DNA of 64,000 bases. It comes from UBA9300 sp964577305. GTDB taxonomy: Bacteria > Bacteroidota > Bacteroidia > Bacteroidales > VadinHA17. The notes under the pieces are model-generated. The model was not told the DNA's origin and did no database searches. It worked only from the letters and a program-made list of their open reading frames with translations. Each line of letters begins with the position of its first letter. Position 1 is the first letter of the stretch. The stretch lies in assembly GCA_964577305.1 (NCBI GenBank), contig CAZNYS010000001.1:62001-126000 (forward strand). Reading direction: 5' to 3'. Shown here piece after piece: positions 16,273 to 25,274 of the stretch. A program made the position numbers and the translations under genes.

Positions 16273-16963
16273 TTATTTCGGTAATGGGTCTGTCGTTGTC
16301 AATTCTGAAGCAGATGTAGGTTATTTTTTCCCCTGCATCAAGGAACATTTGCTCATAATATGTGCGTATCAGAAGATTTTCGCCAAGGTTTTTTTCTGAA
16401 TACAGGTCAGGAGTTTTAGTAATGACATCCAGGTTATTTTTATTGATCAGGTTCAGTGTATAGTCATACAATTCAGGACTATCGGTTTTCAGGTGTATAA
16501 GGCCACCTTTTTTTAGGAATGAACGGTAATGGTTAAGGAACCGTGGGCCGGTTAGTCTTTTCTTGTTTCTTCTTTTTTTAATTTGAGGATCGGGGAAAGT
16601 TATCCATATCTCATCTACTTCATCCCTGTCGAAAAAGGATTCTATTAGCTCAATCCTTGTTCTTAAGAATCCCACATTATCAATTGATTGCTGTTCTGCC
16701 GTTTTGGCACCTTTCCACATTCTGGCCCCTTTTATATCGATGCCGAGAAAATTTGTTCCGGGAAACTGCCTGGCCATTCCTATGGTATATTCACCCTTGC
16801 CACAGCCAAGTTCAAGAATAAGTGGATTATTATTACCAAAAAAAGCTTCCTTCCATTTGCCTTTCAGCTCATGATCTTTCCTGAATACATCTTCGAAATG
16901 AGGCTGTATAACGTGGGAATAATTGTCCATCTCAGCCCATTTCATCAGTTTACTTTTACCCAA
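16256..16963 (-). CDS. trmB: tRNA (guanine-N7)-methyltransferase TrmB
   Basis: 235 residues with TTG as start codon. The resulting N-terminus MGKSKLMKWAEM lines up with the usual MGKNKL start of Bacteroidota TrmB, while the first ATG (16945) would cut six residues off. The SAM-binding block is LELGCGKGEY (about 50-59), followed by GIDIKGARMW and the TrmB signature ITFPDPQIKKRRNKKRL. It methylates G46 in the tRNA variable loop. It lies in an operon-like run gldH, trmB, ATL. Confidence 0.95.
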   Translation of the reverse strand: MGKSKLMKWAEMDNYSHVIQPHFEDVFRKDHELKGKWKEAFFGNNNPLILELGCGKGEYTIGMARQFPGTNFLGIDIKGARMWKGAKTAEQQSIDNVGFLRTRIELIESFFDRDEVDEIWITFPDPQIKKRRNKKRLTGPRFLNHYRSFLKKGGLIHLKTDSPELYDYTLNLINKNNLDVITKTPDLYSEKNLGENLLIRTYYEQMFLDAGEKITYICFRIDNDRPITEINADED

Positions 16964-16975
16964 AGCCTTCCGGTT

Positions 16976-17461
16976 TTATTGTTTTCTTTTCCTGATCTGT
17001 ATTCCAATGTCAGTTACACCATCAAGGTTTTGATCCCTCATACCATGCTGGATATTAAAAGTATAAGTTCCTTCGTCGGGGAACAGGATATTGGTTTTAT
17101 AAGGCACAGACAGGTCATTTACATCACCAAGACCTGATCCATACCAGTTACCTTTTTCATCTGCCAGGTAATACTCCACGGTATCTTTAATACTTATTTC
17201 TTCTGGCGATGTGGTTTTAATAAAGAGAAAAAGGTTACGATATGGATAAGATTTATCAGTTCGGATTATAAGGTTGATGTCAAAAGCGTTGGTTGTATCG
17301 TTTACAGTGGCCTCAAATGTAATTATGTTACTGGCATTCCAGGTATATCCCGGGATTTTTTCGATATCAGCATAAATATTTCCCGGGTTACATGATATAA
17401 GGCTGGCGGATGATATAAGGATAGCTGATATTAAAAGGACGATATTATCTTCTTTTTTCAT
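16976..17461 (-). CDS. gldH: GldH-type gliding/T9SS lipoprotein
   Basis: About 161 residues from MKKEDNIVLLISAILISSAS. A lipoprotein signal ends in a SLISC lipobox. The body contains IRTDKSYPYRNLFLFIKT and DTVEYYLADEKGNWYGSG, the best conserved parts of GldH, and ends TDIGIQIRKR. GldH is needed for gliding in Flavobacterium; in non-gliding relatives it accompanies type IX secretion. It overlaps the upstream ricT by 17 bp. The order holB-ricT-gldH is familiar in Bacteroidota, which supports the call. Confidence 0.88.
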   Translation of the reverse strand: MKKEDNIVLLISAILISSASLISCNPGNIYADIEKIPGYTWNASNIITFEATVNDTTNAFDINLIIRTDKSYPYRNLFLFIKTTSPEEISIKDTVEYYLADEKGNWYGSGLGDVNDLSVPYKTNILFPDEGTYTFNIQHGMRDQNLDGVTDIGIQIRKRKQ

Positions 17462-18581
17462 TATTATTTCTTCTTTTTCCCTTTTCACGTCTTCTTTTCT
17501 TATTATCCTGTTTGTTTTCGAACCTGGTCACGCTGTCATTTCCAACAACGTCATTGAAGCTTATGGGATCAATATTATCAAAAGCTTTTTCAACCATTTT
17601 AGTAGGCTTTTCGCCATTACTGTTCATTTTCTGTATTTCTGCTACCCTTTCCACGGGTATGGCTGTCATATTAATAGGATTATCAGGGTCGAAGGAGTAC
17701 CAGTACAGCCCTTTATATATTTCCATTTTGCAGAACCATGCTTTCCCTTCCTGTGTTTCGAGTGGATCTTTTGGAGGGAAGGATTTTTGTTTATCCACGT
17801 AGCAGTCAAGTTCATAGTTCAGGCAGCATTTTAGTTTCCCACATTGACCTGCCAGTTTCTGGGGATTAAGTGACAATTCCTGGCACCTGGCATATGCGGT
17901 AGTTACTGATATAAAATTCGAAAGATAGGAAGAACAGCACAATTCTCTTCCGCATGATCCTATACCTCCTATTCTGCCTGCTTCCTGGCGTGCTCCAATC
18001 TGGCGCATTTCAATTCTAACCCTGAACTGTTCTGCAAGTACTTTTATCAGTTGCCTGAAGTCAACCCTTTCGTCTGCTATATAGTAAAATATGGCTTTTG
18101 TCTTATCACCCTGATATTCAACATCTCCAATTTTCATACCAAGATCAAGATCCTGTGCTATCTTTCGGGATTTAAGCATTGCCGGGATTTCCTGCTTTCT
18201 GGCGTCCTCCCATTTTTCGATATCAACGGGTTTGACTTTACGGTATATCTTTTTTATATCTTCAGGCCCGGGAACTACTTTTTGTTGTTTTAATTTTAAC
18301 TTTACCAGCCTGCCTGTCATTGATACCCTGCCAATGTCGTGTCCGGGGGATGATTCAACGGCAACAACATCGCCTTCTTCCAGCCTGAGATTATTTACAT
18401 TACGGTAGAATCCTTTACGTGTGTTCTTGAAACTTATCTCGACAATGTCTGTCTCAAGGCCCGTATCAGGTATGTCTGAGAGCCAGTTTATAGAATTAAG
18501 CTTATGATTATCTTGCCGGTATATTGATTTTTCAGGAATATCGTTATCATCCTCTGTTATTTTGTTCTCTTCGCTATCCAT
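17445..18581 (-). CDS. ricT: RicT/YaaT-like PSP1-domain protein
   Basis: 378 residues. The central PSP1 domain is marked by GRIGGIGSCGRELCCSSYL and CGKLKCCLNYEL, cysteine clusters that in Bacillus RicT help bind Fe-S clusters. The C-terminus is a lysine/arginine-rich tail (KKRRREKGKRRNNNEKRR). In Bacillus the RicAFT complex affects RNase Y mRNA processing; in Bacteroidota the role is not established. Its 3' end overlaps the gldH start. Confidence 0.9.
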   Translation of the reverse strand: MDSEENKITEDDNDIPEKSIYRQDNHKLNSINWLSDIPDTGLETDIVEISFKNTRKGFYRNVNNLRLEEGDVVAVESSPGHDIGRVSMTGRLVKLKLKQQKVVPGPEDIKKIYRKVKPVDIEKWEDARKQEIPAMLKSRKIAQDLDLGMKIGDVEYQGDKTKAIFYYIADERVDFRQLIKVLAEQFRVRIEMRQIGARQEAGRIGGIGSCGRELCCSSYLSNFISVTTAYARCQELSLNPQKLAGQCGKLKCCLNYELDCYVDKQKSFPPKDPLETQEGKAWFCKMEIYKGLYWYSFDPDNPINMTAIPVERVAEIQKMNSNGEKPTKMVEKAFDNIDPISFNDVVGNDSVTRFENKQDNKKRRREKGKRRNNNEKRR

Positions 18582-18714
18582 TTTCTTTTCTTTTTAATCC
18601 CCCGCAACCATGGGAGTGCCTTTATGTAGTATATATAACTGTATTTTTACGGTCAGGCAAATTTAATTATATTTTGCCTTAATATCAATTATTTATTACC
18701 TGCAGATTAGGGGC

Positions 18715-19839
18715 CTAGCGTATCAACCCTGCTATCTTCAGTGCAAGGTCGAGAAAGACAATTTTAGGATTACCATTGGATGCTATATGAGAATACGCTT
18801 TTGAAAACTCATCATTGAGGCCTGCAATATTATTATTGTTTATAAAAGAATTGAATTTTTTTGCAAATTCAGCTTCCCTGCCTTCGAGTAATACCAGTTT
18901 ATCTTTACTCCCGGTAATATTAAGGATATAGTTCTCACGCAACTGTGACAGGGAGAAACTAAGGAATCCTTTTTGAACTTCCCTTCCTTTTGCAGCTATC
19001 TCTTCAGACCACTCGGCCAGAGCGGGAATATCCTTCTTATATGCCAGCCTCATCAGTTCAATGAAATTTGAAAGATTAACTCTCCTGGATTCATTTTCTT
19101 CGATAAACTCAGTAGCCCGGAGATAGTTACCCTGTGAGAGATGAGCAATCATACCAGCTTTACGTTCATCGAGATTATATATTTTCTTAATATGATCACT
19201 GAGAGCATCATCGTTTATTGAAGGGATTCTTACAAACTGGCACCGTGACATAATAGTTGGCAGTATCAGGTCAGGTTCATCCGACACCAGGAGGAAGAGT
19301 GTTTTATCAGGCGGCTCCTCAATCAGTTTCAGTAACTTATTAGCCGTGGAAGGATGCATTCTTTCGGGCATCCAGATTATCATTATTTTATAGTCAGACT
19401 CATAAGTTTTGAGATTCAGTTTCTTAATTATTTCACCTGCCTCTGATGCATATATCAAGCCCTGCTGGTTCTCAACACCTATCTCTGCCAGCCACTGGTT
19501 CAGGTTGAAATAAGGTGATTTATTAACAAATGCTCTCCATTCTGAGATGAAATTATCACAGACTGTCTCACCTGATCCCTTGTTTATTACCGGAAACACA
19601 AAGTGCAGGTCGGGATGCACCAGCTTACCGTATTTGCTGCATGAAGGACATGTGCCACAGGAGTCATCCCCCTGCTTATTTTCACATGAAATGTATTGGG
19701 CAAAGGCAATAGCAAGAGCCAGTTTACCACATCCCTGCGGGCCCGCAAAAAACTGGGCATGACTGACCCTTTCCTCTTTAACTGACTTGGTGAGTTTATT
19801 TATAATTTCATCCTGTCCTATTACACCTGAAAACTTCAT
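18715..19839 (-). CDS. holB: DNA polymerase III delta' subunit
   Basis: 374 residues with a clamp-loader AAA+ fold: FSGVIGQDEIINKL, HAQFFAGPQGCGKLALA (degenerate P-loop, Leu after Lys, as expected for a non-hydrolysing delta'), a zinc-type cysteine set CGTCPSCSKYGKLVHPD, and the sensor region SDEPDLILPTIMSRCQ. It is part of the sliding-clamp loader. A TATTTTTG box precedes it. The next gene in the same direction is ricT, 133 bp downstream. Confidence 0.93.
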   Translation of the reverse strand: MKFSGVIGQDEIINKLTKSVKEERVSHAQFFAGPQGCGKLALAIAFAQYISCENKQGDDSCGTCPSCSKYGKLVHPDLHFVFPVINKGSGETVCDNFISEWRAFVNKSPYFNLNQWLAEIGVENQQGLIYASEAGEIIKKLNLKTYESDYKIMIIWMPERMHPSTANKLLKLIEEPPDKTLFLLVSDEPDLILPTIMSRCQFVRIPSINDDALSDHIKKIYNLDERKAGMIAHLSQGNYLRATEFIEENESRRVNLSNFIELMRLAYKKDIPALAEWSEEIAAKGREVQKGFLSFSLSQLRENYILNITGSKDKLVLLEGREAEFAKKFNSFINNNNIAGLNDEFSKAYSHIASNGNPKIVFLDLALKIAGLIR

Positions 19840-19859
19840 TTACATGTTTTTAGTAAGAA

Positions 19860-19867
19860 CAAAAATA
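19860..19867 (-). promoter_or_regulatory. Candidate -7 box for holB
   Basis: Minus strand reads TATTTTTG, matching TAnnTTTG, 20 bp before the holB ATG. The -33 position has only a weak TTTC-like match. Confidence 0.45.
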
Positions 19868-20026
19868 GAAAATTAGATTCATTTTTAATGAAAATATTGT
19901 AGGTTTGTATATCGTTGTAATAACATGGTTTTTAATATTTTAATAAGTATATATCATTAATTTACAGGCCTTTATTATTAATCCGGTTCTTAGGGATCCG
20001 ATTTTCTAACATAAAATATACAGGTA

Positions 20027-21226
20027 ATGAAAAACATTAGCAGTTATAGTTTCAAAGGTAAAAAAGCTATTGTGAGAGTAGATTTCAATGTTCCGCTTAA
20101 CGGCGATTTCAGGGTAACAGATAATACAAGGATAAAGGGAGTTCTGCCTACAATAACTAAGATTGTAGAAGATGGGGGTGCAGCAGTTCTTATGTCGCAC
20201 CTGGGGAGACCGAAAGAAGGGCCTGAAGGAAAATTTTCGCTGAAACATGTTATTCCTGAACTTAAAAAGCTTACAGGCAGGAATATCAAATTTGCACCTG
20301 ACTGTATCGGGGATGAGACGTTGAAATCAAAGGAAAACCTGAAACCGGGAGATATTTTATTGCTTGAGAACCTAAGGTTCTACAAGGAAGAGACAAAGGG
20401 TGATGAAGGTTTTGCAGCCAAACTCGCAGAAGGATGTGATGTATATGTGAATGATGCCTTCGGTACAGCCCACAGGGCACATGCATCAACAACCATTATA
20501 GCCCGTTTCTTTCCTGATGAGAAACTCTTCGGGTTCCTTATTAACAAAGAACTTGAGAGCATGGATAAGGTTATGCACGATCCGGAAAAACCATTCACTG
20601 CTATTATGGGAGGAGCTAAAGTATCAGACAAGATACTTATAATTGAGAACCTGCTCGACAGGGTTGATAACCTCATAATAGGAGGAGGCATGGCTTATAC
20701 ATTCATCAAGGCACAGGGAGGTAAGATAGGAAATTCTCTTTGCGAGGAAGATAAGCTTGATATGGCTCTTGATATTATTAAATCAGCTCAGCGGAAGAAC
20801 GTGACTATTTACCTGCCGGAAGACAGTATTAATGCTGATAAATTTGATGAAAAGGCCAATACCCGTAAATCTGACTCAGGCTCTATTGACGAAGGATGGA
20901 TGGGTCTGGATATTGGCGAGAAAGCAATAAAGGAATACTCAGGGGTTATCAAGGCGTCAAAAACTATATTATGGAACGGTCCAATGGGAGTTTTCGAAAT
21001 GGAAAAATTTTCCAGGGGGACAAGCGAAATTGCTAAGGCTATTGCAGAAACAACCAGTAAGGGTGCTTTCAGTCTTATAGGAGGAGGTGATTCGGTTGCG
21101 GCAATAAATAAGAACAAACTGGCCGATAAAGTAAGTTATGTCTCCACGGGTGGAGGTGCCATGCTCGAGTATATGGAAGGTAAGGTGCTTCCGGGTATTG
21201 CAGCCATCCGGGGCGATGAGGGATAA
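20027..21226 (+). CDS. pgk: Phosphoglycerate kinase
   Basis: 399 residues, full length. Clear PGK blocks: VRVDFNVPL (substrate-binding Asp/Asn), LMSHLGRP, LLENLRFY, NDAFGTAHRAHAST, MGGAKVSDKI, WNGPMGVFE and GGGDSVAA near the C-terminus. It transfers phosphate from 1,3-bisphosphoglycerate to ADP in glycolysis. It is followed 5 bp later by a lipoprotein gene and then an acyl-protein synthetase-like gene on the same strand, with no terminator visible between them. Confidence 0.98.
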   Translation: MKNISSYSFKGKKAIVRVDFNVPLNGDFRVTDNTRIKGVLPTITKIVEDGGAAVLMSHLGRPKEGPEGKFSLKHVIPELKKLTGRNIKFAPDCIGDETLKSKENLKPGDILLLENLRFYKEETKGDEGFAAKLAEGCDVYVNDAFGTAHRAHASTTIIARFFPDEKLFGFLINKELESMDKVMHDPEKPFTAIMGGAKVSDKILIIENLLDRVDNLIIGGGMAYTFIKAQGGKIGNSLCEEDKLDMALDIIKSAQRKNVTIYLPEDSINADKFDEKANTRKSDSGSIDEGWMGLDIGEKAIKEYSGVIKASKTILWNGPMGVFEMEKFSRGTSEIAKAIAETTSKGAFSLIGGGDSVAAINKNKLADKVSYVSTGGGAMLEYMEGKVLPGIAAIRGDEG

Positions 21227-21231
21227 TAAAT

Positions 21232-21780
21232 ATGTGGAAAACAACGCGAATATCATTATTGCTGGGCCTGGTTATTTTGTCAGGCATGGTTGTGTCATGC
21301 GATAAGGAACCTGAAAGTAAATATGCCGGGGAGTTTACTATTGATAATGTTCTTTACGGTTATGGGCCATATTATGCCATTGGCTATTCCTTTGAGCTGG
21401 GACGTAAGCTGAAAACAAGCGATTCGCCCCCGCCCGATATTACAGTTCACGCCAGGACCGATGCCCAGGGCAATGTCTCGGGGGCCTATCTCGACACACC
21501 CAACCTGATGGAATCCTATGCCCTGGCAGGGAATTTTAATACAGGTACTGAAGCAAAGAACTTTTTTGATAACCTGCTCCAGGTGGGTACATATACTTGG
21601 ATGCTTTTTGCAGACAATATCAGCGAACACCAGGTTTACGTTTTTAAAACCAGGGAGGATAATTATGTTAAGTTCAGGATAAAAAACCTGGTGCTGAACG
21701 ATACGGAAAACGGTCCATATGCAGAAGTTACCATTGAGTGGAGGATACAACCGGATGGCTCAACTACTTTTTCTCAGTAA
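21232..21780 (+). CDS. Lipoprotein of unknown function
   Basis: 182 residues. A lipoprotein signal (LLLGLVILSGMVVSC, then DKE) predicts export and anchoring; Asp after the Cys is common in Bacteroidota surface lipoproteins, but the rule is not strict. The rest is beta-rich with no recognised domain. It follows pgk by 5 bp, and its stop overlaps the start of the next gene (TAATG), so the three are probably co-transcribed. Confidence 0.75.
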   Translation: MWKTTRISLLLGLVILSGMVVSCDKEPESKYAGEFTIDNVLYGYGPYYAIGYSFELGRKLKTSDSPPPDITVHARTDAQGNVSGAYLDTPNLMESYALAGNFNTGTEAKNFFDNLLQVGTYTWMLFADNISEHQVYVFKTREDNYVKFRIKNLVLNDTENGPYAEVTIEWRIQPDGSTTFSQ

Positions 21781-22760
21781 TGGATACACTGGTAAGTGAT
21801 ATATTTAATATATCATCAGGAACCGATTTTACTGAAACAACCCTTAAGATTTTCAGGTACCAGGCCGTGCATAATCCTGTTTATTCACGGTGGATTAATG
21901 AACTCGGGGTGGATTTTCAAAAAGTGGAAGGAATAACTGAAATACCATTTATGCCAATCTCACTTTTCAGGAATCATAAAGTGCTGGCAGGCGGACGTGA
22001 GGCTGAAAAAGTATTTGTTAGCAGTGGTACTACAGGGATGATGAGGAGCAGACATTATGTGGCTGACCTGAGTATATATGAGAGGAGCTTCATTACCTGC
22101 TTCAGTAATTTTTACGGTAAGATAAGTGATTATGTTATACTTGCCCTGCTTCCTTCTTACCTTGAACGGAAAGGATCATCACTGGTATATATGGCAAATG
22201 GCCTGATTGAACGGAGTGGTTCTGAAATGAGTGGCTTCTTCCTTGATGATTACAGATCACTTGTAAACAGGATACAATTCCTGGAGGATGAGGGGAAGAG
22301 AATTCTACTGCTGGGTGTGAGCTTTGCATTACTCGATCTTGCTGAATACAGAGATATAAACCTTGGAAATCATATTGTGATGGAGACCGGGGGAATGAAG
22401 GGCAGAAGGGAAGAAATGACAAGGCAAGAGCTTCATTCAATACTTAATGAAAGTTTTGGGCTTGACAATATTCATTCAGAGTATGGTATGACAGAATTGC
22501 TTAGCCAGGCTTATTCCAAAGGAGGAGGAGTATATAATACCCCTCCATGGATGAAAGTCATTATACGCGACCCTCATGATCCTTTTACTTTTTATGGCCA
22601 TGGCAGGACAGGGGGTGTTAATATCATTGACATGGCAAATATTTATTCATGTTCATTTATTGAAACATCTGACCTTGGTATATCCCACCCTGACGGTAGT
22701 TTCGAGATCAGCGGCCGCTTCGACAACAGCGATATCAGGGGATGTAACCTGCTGGTATAG
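21780..22760 (+). CDS. LuxE-like acyl-protein synthetase / acyltransferase
   Basis: About 326 residues from MDTLVSDIFNISSG, chosen because its ATG overlaps the previous stop (TAATG). It belongs to the LuxE/PaaK adenylation branch: FMPISLFRNHKVL, KVFVSSGTTG (phosphate-binding loop), LLPSYLERKGSSLVYM, METGGMKGRREEMT, HSEYGMTELLSQAY and a C-terminal RFDNSDIRGCNL. LuxE activates a fatty acid and passes it on in bioluminescence, but no luxC/luxD is present, so the partner and substrate here are unknown. Related genes in Bacteroidota often stand alone. Confidence 0.8.
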   Translation: MDTLVSDIFNISSGTDFTETTLKIFRYQAVHNPVYSRWINELGVDFQKVEGITEIPFMPISLFRNHKVLAGGREAEKVFVSSGTTGMMRSRHYVADLSIYERSFITCFSNFYGKISDYVILALLPSYLERKGSSLVYMANGLIERSGSEMSGFFLDDYRSLVNRIQFLEDEGKRILLLGVSFALLDLAEYRDINLGNHIVMETGGMKGRREEMTRQELHSILNESFGLDNIHSEYGMTELLSQAYSKGGGVYNTPPWMKVIIRDPHDPFTFYGHGRTGGVNIIDMANIYSCSFIETSDLGISHPDGSFEISGRFDNSDIRGCNLLV

Positions 22761-22816
22761 CATGGAGCAGGGGGCATGGGGCATGGAATCCCTGCTCCAT
22801 GCTCCCTGCCCCATGC
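22759..22816. repeat. GCATGG-rich inverted repeat, possible bidirectional terminator
   Basis: Between two convergent genes. A perfect 14-bp stem pairs 22759-22772 with 22790-22803. A second, competing stem pairs 22774-22783 with 22807-22816. The sequence is built from variants of GCATGG(A/G)GCAGGG. There is no T-tract, so termination is a guess; the repeat itself is plain. Confidence 0.7.
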
Positions 22817-22818
22817 AG

Positions 22819-24024
22819 TTAAATTCCCAGTTTCTGCCTTATATCATCAGGCACTGCGTCCTTATGTACCATAATGAATATCACCTTTGCCTTAACATAG
22901 CTTTCAGACATATTGAGGTAACCCCCGAACTTATTCCGTTCAGTACCCCATGAATTTTTGGTGATATAATATTTTGTACCGTTCTGATCTTTGACTATAC
23001 CCGTTACATGCATCAGGTGGTCATCAGTTGTTACAAATTTCTCATATCCTTCCTGCCTTATTCCCTGTGTAACATTCACTTCCGGGAATGGTTTCTCAAA
23101 TTTATATACCTCTTCAAGCCGCTCGGCGGTTGACATATCCTCAAAGCGCGCCCTGTCTGTTTCTGAGAAATCTTCAGCTTTTGACACATCAGGATTTATA
23201 GCTACTCCATTGGTGTGAGAGAATCCTTTTTCGCTTACATCACCATCCCAGTCTACCGTATAACCGTTTTCCAGGGCATAATCCATTATTTCAACAAGCT
23301 CATCAATTGGAACATTGAACATTTCTTCATGCCTCCAGTTGTCCGGTACTTCAACCTGTCCTTTCGTATAGAAAGGGAAATGAGAGAAAGAAGTGATTTC
23401 AACATAATCGTCGGGATTTATTCCCAGGCTTTCGGCAAAACTTTTCGGTGTATATGATTGCCCCTTATAGGTGAAACTTTCAGGTATTTTGCCCAGGTAT
23501 GCGTCAAGTACAGCATCGATAATCTCGTGGTATTCTTCGGATTCATTTCTCCTTTCAACGGGTACCGGGGCAATGGCATTGATGAAGCCCTGCAATTCGC
23601 TATGATTATGTGTTTCCGAATCATAGTTTATCCCGGAGTATACTTCCTCAGGCACCATTCCATGGTTTGAGTAAACCTCTATCCAGTCATGTGCAAGGCT
23701 TCCCGGGCCAAGGTTACCTTTACCCCTCCTGAGGTAATTATCCTGCAGCCTGTCAATATAATTATGACGTACGATGAACATCTCAGAAAGATCGTATTCG
23801 CCCTTGTTCATACGTATCAGTTCCGATTCAATAAATGAAGTTGTGGCGAAACACCAGCATGTGCCTGTTCGAGACTGGTTTTTTACGGGAGTAGCCTCAT
23901 GGCTAACCACGGTTGTGAATTTGTAGCCTTCAGGCTGTTCATCAGTTTTTGCCTTTTTATTCTGTGCGCTTATATTAAGTGAAACTAAGGCAATAAGAAA
24001 AATGGAAATTATTCTTGATTTCAT
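22819..24024 (-). CDS. Secreted C1-family (papain-like) peptidase
   Basis: 401 residues with a signal peptide (MKSRIISIFLIALVSLNISA, cut before QN). Catalytic elements of the bleomycin-hydrolase/PepC branch of C1: Gln50 and Cys56 in NQSRTGTCWCFATTSF, His in DDHLMHVTGI (about residue 340) and Asn in ITKNSWGTE. Unlike cytoplasmic PepC it is exported, so it probably degrades peptides outside the inner membrane. It converges with the LuxE-like gene. Confidence 0.9.
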   Translation of the reverse strand: MKSRIISIFLIALVSLNISAQNKKAKTDEQPEGYKFTTVVSHEATPVKNQSRTGTCWCFATTSFIESELIRMNKGEYDLSEMFIVRHNYIDRLQDNYLRRGKGNLGPGSLAHDWIEVYSNHGMVPEEVYSGINYDSETHNHSELQGFINAIAPVPVERRNESEEYHEIIDAVLDAYLGKIPESFTYKGQSYTPKSFAESLGINPDDYVEITSFSHFPFYTKGQVEVPDNWRHEEMFNVPIDELVEIMDYALENGYTVDWDGDVSEKGFSHTNGVAINPDVSKAEDFSETDRARFEDMSTAERLEEVYKFEKPFPEVNVTQGIRQEGYEKFVTTDDHLMHVTGIVKDQNGTKYYITKNSWGTERNKFGGYLNMSESYVKAKVIFIMVHKDAVPDDIRQKLGI

Positions 24025-24260
24025 AGCAGTAATGAGTTTTTAATTTAAATGCCAAATTAAGATTTTATTATGATAATTGCAGATAATATGTTCATTAATA
24101 TGATGATTCTATCTCTTTAATGAGTGAGATGCTGTAATCGCGGCATCATAAAAAAATATAATTCATTTAGGCACTTCCTTACCGGATTCAGCTGGATTAA
24201 ATATAACTGGAAGCTGGGTAGTGATTAAATGCTCAAATAATCAAAGGATGGAATATCTTG

Positions 24261-25274
24261 CTATAACTTCAGAATAGCTTTCATCCAGCCAAGTATTTTT
24301 TCCTGTTCTTCTTTTTTGCACAGGTCAAGGCTCTGAACACAAAGGAACTTAATGTCATGGTTATTTTCGCAGAACCTTATCTTTTCCTCTATGTAGTTCG
24401 CAGGACGTTTATATGGTTTCAGATATGCTAATCCCGGACTTGCAATCTGCCTGTTGCCGGCCAGGAGCTGCAAATGATTAGAAAGTGCAATGAAAGTGAA
24501 CTGTGCATGATTACGGAACCGGTATGCAATATTTTTTTCAAGCAGTGGAATATTATTACTGAAGAACTCTTCCATTGTTTTGCGTTCTACAGTGTGTGGG
24601 GTATGGCTGTTAGTAAAATACCTGATCCAGTAACCTGCTGCATACGCAGAATTCCACTGGCCCATATGGAAGGAAGCCCTTGGCTGGAAGCCTGGATTTC
24701 CAAGTAAATGCTTATTGACACCAATCCTGATATTATACCATAAAATTCTGGGTAATGGAACTGGCACCCACTTTCCGCGTATTACAGGCTTATGGTTTAT
24801 AAACCAGTCTTCAGGTTGTATCATCTTTATCAAAAAGGTATCATCGTTGAAGTAGACAAAGTTATCGGAAAGACTTTTTATCCTCCAGATCATATTCCCT
24901 ATTGATATGCTATTGAATGTTGGTAAAAAACTATCATAGCCAGCAAAAATTTCTTTGTGATCAACAATTCTGAAGGAGTTCAGTCTCTCAGGGAAATAGG
25001 TTCTGATATCATTGTAAAGATCAGGATCCTGTCCGTCGGTAACAATAAAGATATTTCTTACAAAGGGAGCAAACTTCATTATAGACAGAACACAATACCT
25101 GATTTCATTATTCGATGCAAAGCGTGTTGAATGTGCACCTGAACGGAGGCTGGCACTTGCGCCTTTAGTTATGTAACGATTCCTTTTTTCAGCCAGTTCA
25201 GGATCATTGCCATCAACCCATGCAATTACCACATCAATTGGATGGTTTTTTCTATGTTTAAAGTTTTCTGTCAT
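24261..25274 (-). CDS. Stealth-family sugar-phosphate transferase, copy 2
   Basis: 337 residues. Stealth conserved region 1 (HPIDVVIAWVDGNDPEL) is at the N-terminus. Region 2 follows (RFASNNEIRYCVLSI, RNIFIVTDGQDPDL, RIVDHKEIF, SLSDNFVYFNDDTFLIK), then C-terminal CR3/CR4-like stretches. Stealth proteins are hexose-1-phosphate transferases that make phosphodiester-linked capsules and are related to GlcNAc-1-phosphotransferase. It overlaps the upstream paralogue by 17 bp. The pair looks like an old tandem duplication. Confidence 0.9.
   Translation of the reverse strand: MTENFKHRKNHPIDVVIAWVDGNDPELAEKRNRYITKGASASLRSGAHSTRFASNNEIRYCVLSIMKFAPFVRNIFIVTDGQDPDLYNDIRTYFPERLNSFRIVDHKEIFAGYDSFLPTFNSISIGNMIWRIKSLSDNFVYFNDDTFLIKMIQPEDWFINHKPVIRGKWVPVPLPRILWYNIRIGVNKHLLGNPGFQPRASFHMGQWNSAYAAGYWIRYFTNSHTPHTVERKTMEEFFSNNIPLLEKNIAYRFRNHAQFTFIALSNHLQLLAGNRQIASPGLAYLKPYKRPANYIEEKIRFCENNHDIKFLCVQSLDLCKKEEQEKILGWMKAILKL

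Noticed and set aside
24131..24160. Terminator hairpin GATGCTG/CGGCATC before an A-run
   Set aside because: On the strand of both neighbouring genes the T-tract would come before the hairpin, not after it.
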